From: JAAFIP01 sp043728315
GTDB taxonomy: Bacteria; Pseudomonadota; Gammaproteobacteria; Burkholderiales; Burkholderiaceae_C
NCBI GenBank assembly: GCA_043728315.1
Contig: JAYTMT010000329.1
Location: forward strand, 1-6,089
Direction: 5' to 3'
DNA: 6,089 bases
Shown here: positions 1 through 4,016 of the stretch, piece by piece
How the letters are laid out: each line of letters opens with the position of its first letter
How positions within the stretch are numbered: position 1 is the stretch's first letter
The notes under the pieces: model-generated
Databases searched by the model: none
The model's input: the letters and a program-made list of their open reading frames with translations, nothing else
Told to the model about the DNA's origin: nothing
Made by a program: the position numbers and the translations under genes

Positions 1-131
1 TCAGCGTTGTCCATTGCGTTTTTAATAGCATCAGATGGCGATATGGCGCTAACATTAGGCTTATTTTCTTCAAAAATGGCGCTGATAGGTTCTGCTGCAA
101 ACTCTGGGCGTTCGCCGGGGGTGTTGGACAT
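1..131 (-). CDS. N-terminal fragment of a protein, possibly an S49-family (SppA-like) peptidase
   Basis: An open frame starts with ATG at 131-129 and runs off the left edge after 43 codons without a stop. The visible part begins MSNTPGERPEFAAEP and continues hydrophilic, rich in Pro, Glu, Asn and Ala, with no signal peptide or membrane segment yet. It begins 43 bases after the Rieske stop on the same strand, so it probably belongs to the same transcript. A weak GAGA lies 5 bases upstream of the ATG. The product guess rests on gene order: in Comamonadaceae a HAD phosphatase and a small Rieske protein are, as I recall, commonly followed by an S49 peptidase whose cytoplasmic N-terminus is variable and polar. 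No catalytic residue lies in the window, so the family is inference, while the existence of the gene is fairly well supported. Confidence 0.5.
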   Translation of the reverse strand, partial: MSNTPGERPEFAAEPISAIFEENKPNVSAISPSDAIKNAMDNA

Positions 132-174
132 AGGTTTCTCGGGGGTTATTCAGGTAAAGAGAAGTGCAGTGCGC

Positions 175-549
175 TTAAAACGCAAATTCTTGGATGTTCC
201 ACGCAGTGTGCCAGAAGACCACGCCATCTTGATCGGAGCAGGCTATTTTTTGCAAACCACCTTTGCATGGGCCGCCGCCGCACGCGCCAGTGTCGGGCTT
301 GTAGGCCGCGCCGTGTGTGGCGCAGAGTAGCCACGCGCCGCTGTCATCAAAAAACTGGTTGGGCTGCCAGTCGAGCTCCATGTTGACATGGGTGCAGCGG
401 TTCACATAGGCATGCACGTGGCCTTGGTAGCGCACGGCAAAGGCGCGGCAGGTTTGGCCGCCAAAGACCACGTCGAAGGGGACGGCTGTGCTGGCGTCTT
501 GCAGATCTGCGCTGTTGCACAGGGGGATGGGTTTTGCTTCACTTGTCAT
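175..549 (-). CDS. Small Rieske [2Fe-2S] ferredoxin-like protein
   Basis: This is a 124-residue single-domain Rieske protein, ATG at 549-547 and TAA at 177-175. The cluster ligands are clear: C52-T-H54 in RCTHVNME and C76-A-T-H79 in LLCATHGAAY, a CxH...CxxH pattern that binds one [2Fe-2S] cluster through two Cys and two His. A GACGGGPC segment (residues 88-95) follows, matching the Gly/Pro-rich loop after the second ligand pair. There is no signal peptide or membrane anchor, so it is probably cytoplasmic and acts as an electron carrier or redox protein; the partner is not identifiable. It lacks the extra disulphide cysteines of the bc1-type box (CTHLGC/CPCHGS), which argues against a bc1 subunit. 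It lies 167 bases downstream of the HAD phosphatase on the same strand. No Shine-Dalgarno is visible, but the start fits the family length. Confidence 0.9.
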   Translation of the reverse strand: MTSEAKPIPLCNSADLQDASTAVPFDVVFGGQTCRAFAVRYQGHVHAYVNRCTHVNMELDWQPNQFFDDSGAWLLCATHGAAYKPDTGACGGGPCKGGLQKIACSDQDGVVFWHTAWNIQEFAF

Positions 550-716
550 GTTGGGTGATGGGCTGGGGGAATACCAATACCTTTTTGAACGCAGAGGACG
601 CGAAGGTTACGCAGAAGACGCGAAAGGAATACCAAAAAATACATTTTTATAATTTTATCTGCCAATGTCAGCTTCATGTCGTCATAGTTTGCTATTTATT
701 TTATAGTTTTTTATTT
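550..716. other. Spacer between HAD phosphatase and Rieske gene
   Basis: These 167 bases hold no gene. The half next to the Rieske start carries the tandem repeat described separately; the half next to the phosphatase stop (about 636-716) is strikingly AT-rich, mostly A and T runs. I see no GC-rich hairpin followed by a T run on the minus strand, so no clear terminator for the phosphatase. One weak minus-strand promoter possibility is TTGGCA (plus-strand tgccaa, 660-665) followed 18 bases later by TATTTT, which would drive the Rieske gene. The -10 box is poor, so read-through from the phosphatase is about as likely. Confidence 0.5.
568..635. repeat. Two 20-base tandem repeats bracketed by a 10-base direct repeat
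   Basis: Unit 1 (589-608, ACGCAGAGGACGCGAAGGTT) and unit 2 (609-628, ACGCAGAAGACGCGAAAGGA) lie head to tail and differ at a few positions near their ends and centre. Each unit is itself built from two related ACGCRRARG-type blocks. The exact decamer GGAATACCAA occurs at 568-577 and again at 626-635, 58 bases apart, so it brackets the tandem pair. The GCAGAGGACGC style resembles short dispersed intergenic repeats seen in many proteobacterial genomes. Whether this one is dispersed in this genome cannot be seen from one window. Confidence 0.75.
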
Positions 717-1391
717 TTAATTTAACAACCAGTCATGCAAATCTTGCACTGTGTGCGCCACCATCAAGGGCTTGAGCGATTCAAAAGCCGCAGGTTCGTG
801 GGCACCGTAGCTCACGCCTGCGCTGGGGCAGCCTGCGTTGACTGCCATTTGCAGGTCGTGGGTGGTGTCGCCTACCATCAGGGTGCGCTCAGGCGCAGTG
901 CCTAGCTCGGCCATGAGCTCTTGTAGCATGAGGGGGTGGGGCTTGCCACGGGTTTGGTCAGCGGTGCGACTGGCATCAAAAAGGCTGGACAACAGCACAC
1001 CATCGACCTGCCGCGTCATGGCAACGTCCAGCCCACTGCGCGACTTGCCAGTGGCCACTGCCAGCAGGTAGCCGCGTTTTTTAAGCGCTTGCAGCAAAGC
1101 CACCGCGCCATCGAAAAACACAATATCACCTTGGTGCAGGCCATAGTGGTAGCGGTAGCGCTCGCCCAACATCGGGTATTTTTCTGGTGGCACATCAGGC
1201 GCGGCATGCGCCAGTGCCTCCATCAGGCCCAGCCCAATCACATAGGCCGCGTTTTTGTCAGACGGCCGCGCCCCGCCCACGTCCACCACCGCCGCTTGTA
1301 TGCAGCGCGTGATCAAGGCAGTGGAGTCAAACAGCGTGCCATCCCAGTCGAAGGCGATCAGATCGAATGGGCGGTGTATTTGATTTGTCAT
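717..1391 (-). CDS. HAD-family hydrolase, phosphoglycolate phosphatase-like
   Basis: This 224-residue enzyme has all four HAD motifs. Motif I is D15-W-D17-G-T-L (D15 nucleophile, D17 acid/base), motif II is T114 in LAVATGKSR, motif III is K150 in GKPHP, and motif IV is G174-D175-T-T-H-D179. The insert between motifs I and II is the helical cap of subfamily I. The family hydrolyses phosphate monoesters such as 2-phosphoglycolate using Mg2+; the true substrate is not readable here. I chose the ATG at 1391-1389, giving MTNQIHRPFDLIAFDWDG, because the frame open further upstream is arginine-rich, non-homologous and antisense-like in composition. This ATG overlaps the toxin stop as ATGA, and GGAAGAAG just upstream can serve as ribosome site. 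It is therefore translationally coupled to the toxin gene. In related genomes, as I recall, this gene more often follows rluC. Confidence 0.92.
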   Translation of the reverse strand: MTNQIHRPFDLIAFDWDGTLFDSTALITRCIQAAVVDVGGARPSDKNAAYVIGLGLMEALAHAAPDVPPEKYPMLGERYRYHYGLHQGDIVFFDGAVALLQALKKRGYLLAVATGKSRSGLDVAMTRQVDGVLLSSLFDASRTADQTRGKPHPLMLQELMAELGTAPERTLMVGDTTHDLQMAVNAGCPSAGVSYGAHEPAAFESLKPLMVAHTVQDLHDWLLN

Positions 1392-1747
1392 TCTTCTTCC
1401 AATACGGCGGCAAGGCAATCTAGCACTTGGCTTACTAGCTCTTTGGGAGCGGACTCTACCCGTGTGGCGTGGCGCACGGCCCAATCGAGCGTTTTAACCT
1501 GATGCACGTGAATATAGCCATCGGTGCGCAGGCCGTAGCCCATGAGGGAGACTAAAAATCCTGTATCGCGCGCGACTGCTGCAGCGCCGCCCGATATGGG
1601 GCACACCATGGCCAAGCCAAAGCGCTTGTTAAATGACAATGGCGAAACCACTAGGCAAAAATGATCGCCCTTCATCTCCCGCCCACTGGCGGGGTCAAAC
1701 GCCAAATGCAAAATATCGCCGCGCTTAGGCGTTTTTAGGGGGGTCAC
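1388..1747 (-). CDS. MazF/PemK/ChpB-family type II toxin (mRNA endoribonuclease-like)
   Basis: This 119-residue protein has the MazF/PemK beta-barrel signature: R9-G-D-I (residues 9-12), F17-D-P-A-S-G-R-E-M-K-G27, LVVSPLSFN (32-40), CPIS (49-52), and H81-Q-V-K-T-L-D87. It looks closest to ChpB among the E. coli paralogues. Family members cleave mRNA at short sequences and are blocked by the cognate antitoxin. The position of the catalytic Arg of E. coli MazF (in GHRPAVV) is occupied by D28-H29-F30, and the catalytic Thr position appears to be S52. I recall a proteobacterial subfamily with this GDHF pattern, so the change need not mean an inactive protein. The start is GTG at 1747-1745, overlapping the antitoxin stop as GTGA, with AGGGG at 1759-1755 seven bases upstream. 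The end overlaps the phosphatase start as ATGA. Confidence 0.88.
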   Translation of the reverse strand: MTPLKTPKRGDILHLAFDPASGREMKGDHFCLVVSPLSFNKRFGLAMVCPISGGAAAVARDTGFLVSLMGYGLRTDGYIHVHQVKTLDWAVRHATRVESAPKELVSQVLDCLAAVLEEE

Positions 1748-1986
1748 TGTTCTGCCCCTGCGCTGGCCAACTCGTCCCAGCCAGCCACGCGCTGCGCACC
1801 GCGCGGTGTGGCTTTGAGCAAATCAGTTAGCTTGGGCTTAGACGGGCTGGCGCGCAGCAAAAGCTGAGCACCCGAGATTTCTACATGCAGGCGGCTGCCT
1901 GCGTCCAAATGGTTTTGTTCGATATAAGCTGGCGGAATCGTGAGAATCAGCGAACCACCGGAGCGTCTGAGAGCGGCGTTGAGCAT
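1744..1986 (-). CDS. MazE/AbrB-type antitoxin
   Basis: This 80-residue protein begins MLNAALRRSGGSLILTIPPAY, the swapped-hairpin AbrB/MazE DNA-binding motif (residues 1-45: basic LRRSGGS loop, TIPPAY strand, NHLDAGSRLHVEI strands). The C-terminal part (about 50-80, KLTDLLKATPRGAQ...GWDELASAGAEQ) would be the flexible toxin-neutralising tail. It directly precedes the toxin with a GTGA overlap, the usual antitoxin-first order. MazE proteins neutralise the toxin and, with it, repress their own promoter; a palindrome over the -10 box (2004-2021) fits such autoregulation. It begins 26 bases beyond the ATPase stop. No Shine-Dalgarno is present before the ATG at 1986-1984; the mRNA instead carries CACCTC at that place. 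Confidence 0.88.
   Translation of the reverse strand: MLNAALRRSGGSLILTIPPAYIEQNHLDAGSRLHVEISGAQLLLRASPSKPKLTDLLKATPRGAQRVAGWDELASAGAEQ
1755..1759 (-). promoter_or_regulatory. Ribosome site deciding the toxin GTG start
   Basis: AGGGG (minus strand) lies seven bases before the GTG at 1747-1745, inside the last codons of the antitoxin. It is the best-placed ribosome site in the minus-strand cluster. It supports the GTG start, which gives the family-typical MTPLKTPKRGDI N-terminus. Confidence 0.6.
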
Positions 1987-2003
1987 AGAGGTGCTTGATA
2001 AAA

Positions 2004-2040
2004 GTTTTACTATTATAAAACAATAGCTTCAGCCAAAGAA
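2004..2040 (-). promoter_or_regulatory. Putative toxin-antitoxin promoter with overlapping palindrome
   Basis: On the minus strand a perfect TATAAT lies at 2017-2012, which would start transcription near 2005 and give a leader of about 18 bases before the antitoxin ATG. The -35 region at 17-base spacing (TTCTTT, 2040-2035) is poor, so activity may depend on context or an activator. An imperfect palindrome, GTTTTA-N6-TAAAAC (2004-2021), covers the -10 box and is a natural candidate operator for the MazE-type antitoxin. The promoter overlaps the last codons and TAA stop of the ATPase. The match is visible; function is inferred. Confidence 0.5.
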
Positions 2041-3140
2041 GTGTCCTCTAATGCATAAACACCCCGCGCAGCACGCCAGATCAGCGCCTTTTCTTGCAAG
2101 GCAGTGAGCGCTTGCTGCACATTGGGAATATCGGCCTTGCTTTGGTTTAAGGGGGCAATGGCATCTAACACGCGTTGGTATTCAATGAGCGTGGCCGCTT
2201 CAAAAGGCGCATAAGCCGAGGCGCTGGCAGCTAGCACGCGCAGCACTGCATTTTGCAGCGGGGTGAGGCTGTGAATCACCCGCATGGTCTCGTTGTGGTT
2301 GGCCTCGATTTGGTCCTCTACTGCTTGGGCAAAGCGCTGGGGCACATCTCTGGACAGCAGCTCAAAATCAAAGCGCAAGGCATCGGCGGCGGCACCCAGC
2401 ACCTCGGGGCGATTTGCCGCACGAATAAACAAAGCATAAACGGCATCCACGTTTAGCTGCACAGGCAGCTGCGCGTGCGCGCAAAACCAAGCCACATAGT
2501 CTTTACCAAGCGAAGGAAACTTCACCAATGGTGCGCCAAAAAACGCTTGCTCTTTGCTGTTGCGCAGCATAGCCAGCTTGTCTTGGTTAGAGCCCGTGGC
2601 CACCACACGCAGGCCATGGTGGCGGCTGCTGTTGAGTTCATCGCGCGCGGCTTTGAGGGCAAACAATGCGTCGTTACCGCCATCGCTGGTAATCGCGTGC
2701 TGCGCTTCGTCAATGATGAGCACAATGGTTTTTTTAGTCTCGTCTGACAACGCTGCAAAAGCCGCCGACAAAGACACGTCTTTACCCAACCCCACGCGGT
2801 CTAGCGAAAACGACACACCGCCCAGCGCTACTTTGTCTAAACCTGCGCTACGTGCCAGCCGCGCCACCACGCCATCGTGCTTGGCCAGCTCGGCACGCAC
2901 GGCTGACACAATCACATCACCAGGGTCGGCCTTGCGGTTTTCCCACAAATCGGCATACACCACCAGCGCACCCAGGCGCTCCAAGGCTGGCCGCAGGTCT
3001 TCGCGCAAAAAAGTGGATTTGCCGGTGCGCCGTGGTGCAGCCAAAAACAACCCCGAGCTCGAAGCCGTGGTGGCCGCCAAAAACAGCACTTTGTTGGCCA
3101 TGCTGTTGGCTAAATCTAAGCGTTTGTAGAAAGTGGGCAT
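2013..3140 (-). CDS. AAA-type P-loop ATPase of unknown function
   Basis: This 375-residue ATP-binding protein has a P-loop at A35-P-R-R-T-G-K41-S42 (the first Gly of GxxxxGK[ST] is Ala), a Walker B at 139-145 (IVLIIDE, D144/E145) followed by AQHA, and a sensor-like LRVVATGSNQDKL (177-189). This resembles the ATPase core of COG1672/STAND-like and ORC/Cdc6-like proteins. The C-terminal third (about 280-375) is helical and ends in a probable winged-helix-like region (LTPLQNAVLRVLAA...VQQALTALQEKALIWRAARGVYALED). I recall similar proteins annotated only as ATP-binding protein. There are no membrane segments, so it is probably cytoplasmic. Start ATG is at 3140-3138; no good Shine-Dalgarno, but an excellent promoter lies 26 bases upstream. 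It precedes the toxin-antitoxin genes on the same strand with a 26-base gap. A role with them is inference only. Confidence 0.85.
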   Translation of the reverse strand: MPTFYKRLDLANSMANKVLFLAATTASSSGLFLAAPRRTGKSTFLREDLRPALERLGALVVYADLWENRKADPGDVIVSAVRAELAKHDGVVARLARSAGLDKVALGGVSFSLDRVGLGKDVSLSAAFAALSDETKKTIVLIIDEAQHAITSDGGNDALFALKAARDELNSSRHHGLRVVATGSNQDKLAMLRNSKEQAFFGAPLVKFPSLGKDYVAWFCAHAQLPVQLNVDAVYALFIRAANRPEVLGAAADALRFDFELLSRDVPQRFAQAVEDQIEANHNETMRVIHSLTPLQNAVLRVLAASASAYAPFEAATLIEYQRVLDAIAPLNQSKADIPNVQQALTALQEKALIWRAARGVYALEDTSLAEAIVL

Positions 3141-3347
3141 ATGGTTTTATGTAAATTTACACTTGATTATAGTAATTTATACCAATTCACACAATGCATG
3201 CAGCGCACATACAAGCAGACAAAATACAACACCATCACGCCATTTGGGCGACAAAGCATACCCAATATGGGGGACGAAACAACGGTTTTAGTTCAAAAAT
3301 AAATAAAAAATACTGCATGCTTTGAACATTGTGCATAGACTCAAGCT
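3141..3347. other. Divergent regulatory spacer between ATPase and response regulator
   Basis: This non-coding 207-base region serves two divergent genes. The side next to the ATPase holds the promoter and palindromes listed separately. In the middle are the perfect 8-base palindrome TGCATGCA (3195-3202) and an inverted repeat TTGGG-N12-CCCAA (3244-3265), whose right arm is also part of CCCA-ATA-TGGG (3261-3271); these could be binding sites for the adjacent NarL-type regulator. The side next to the regulator is A/T-rich (about 3292-3311). I find no convincing -35/-10 pair or Shine-Dalgarno for the regulator gene. Confidence 0.55.
3150..3194 (-). promoter_or_regulatory. Promoter of the ATPase gene with palindromic operator candidates
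   Basis: Minus-strand -35 TTGTGT (3194-3189) and a perfect -10 TATAAT (3171-3166) are separated by exactly 17 bases, predicting a start near 3159 and a leader of about 19 bases. The perfect 12-base palindrome TGTAAATTTACA (3150-3161) sits on the predicted start site. A related, imperfect element GTAATTTATAC (3172-3182) lies just upstream of the -10, with centres about 21 bases apart, close to two helical turns. This arrangement looks like a repressor site pair bracketing the -10 box; the regulator is unknown. Confidence 0.6.
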
Positions 3348-4016
3348 ATGCAAATCAGGGTATCCATCGTAGAAGACAACACCGCGTTTCGCGAAGCGTT
3401 CGCGCACATGCTTGCACGCACAGGCGATATGCGGCTGGTGGGCGCGGCGCACGACTATGCCAGCGGTCTTAAATTACTGCAATCTGCCCCAGCCGATGTG
3501 CTTTTGGTGGATATTGACTTACCCGGTGGCAGCGGCATTGGCATCATCAGCCAAGCTAGCACCCAGTGGCCGCACTGTCCTTGCATGGTGCTCACCACTT
3601 TCAGCGACATGCACACCGTGATGCAAGCAGTGGCAGCTGGCGCACTGGGCTATCTGCTCAAGCACGCGTCAGAGACGGAACTGCTAGACGGCATTCGCGG
3701 CATGGCGAATAACGGCAGCGCCATAAACCCGCAGATTGCCCGCGAAATTCTAAAAACCATAGCCCATGCCAGTCCCAAAAATAACGCTGTGGCCGAGACA
3801 AAGCTTGACGGCAACGCTGTGCCAGAGCTGTCTGAGCGAGAAATTGAAATACTTCGCTTGATTCAAAGAGGCTACCGAAATAAAGAGATAGCCAAAGAGC
3901 TAAGCCTGTCCACGGAGTCGGTCAAAACCTATATCAAACGCTTTTTTGAAAAACTCAAGGTTAACAATCGTATAAGAGCCATCGCGGCGGCTAAAGACCA
4001 TGGACTTCTCTGCTAG
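3348..4016 (+). CDS. NarL/LuxR-type response regulator
   Basis: This 222-residue regulator has an N-terminal receiver domain (1-120) with acidic pair E9-D10, phospho-acceptor D55 in LLVDIDLPGGSG, T83/T84 of the switch and K105 in GYLLKHA. A linker (about 125-158) joins it to a LuxR/GerE helix-turn-helix (about 160-215), with the hallmark LSEREIEILRLIQRG followed by NKEIAKELSLSTESVKTYI. Phosphorylation by the adjacent kinase should alter DNA binding; target genes are unknown, though the divergent spacer is one candidate. The gene overlaps the kinase start by 17 bases, so the two are co-transcribed and probably translationally coupled. The start ATG lacks a good Shine-Dalgarno but begins exactly at the conserved MQIRVSIVEDN strand. 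All key residues are intact. Confidence 0.95.
   Translation: MQIRVSIVEDNTAFREAFAHMLARTGDMRLVGAAHDYASGLKLLQSAPADVLLVDIDLPGGSGIGIISQASTQWPHCPCMVLTTFSDMHTVMQAVAAGALGYLLKHASETELLDGIRGMANNGSAINPQIAREILKTIAHASPKNNAVAETKLDGNAVPELSEREIEILRLIQRGYRNKEIAKELSLSTESVKTYIKRFFEKLKVNNRIRAIAAAKDHGLLC

Noticed and set aside
7..330. 107-codon plus-strand open frame at the left edge
   Set aside because: It is antisense to the partial left-edge gene and the Rieske C-terminus; no recognisable features.
640..720. Terminator after the phosphatase gene
   Set aside because: The region is A/T-rich with T runs on both strands, but I find no GC-containing stem before a U tract; only tiny arms such as CTAT/ATAG.
1392..1484. 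Upstream in-frame extension of the HAD phosphatase (start at 1484)
   Set aside because: The extra 31 residues are Arg/Ser-rich, lie entirely within the toxin gene in another frame and precede the conserved N-terminal strand; the ATG at 1391 gives the family-typical length and an ATGA overlap.
936..1502. 188-codon plus-strand open frame
   Set aside because: It is antisense to the phosphatase and toxin, whose motifs are clear; its translation shows no recognisable domain and has shadow-like composition.
2554..3129. 191-codon plus-strand open frame rich in Ser, Ala and Arg
   Set aside because: It is antisense to the ATPase, including its Walker motifs; low-complexity composition is typical of an opposite-strand shadow.
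3312..3347. Promoter for the response regulator using TTGAAC (3322-3327) as -35
   Set aside because: At 16-18 base spacing the -10 would fall on the start codon and has no matching hexamer.
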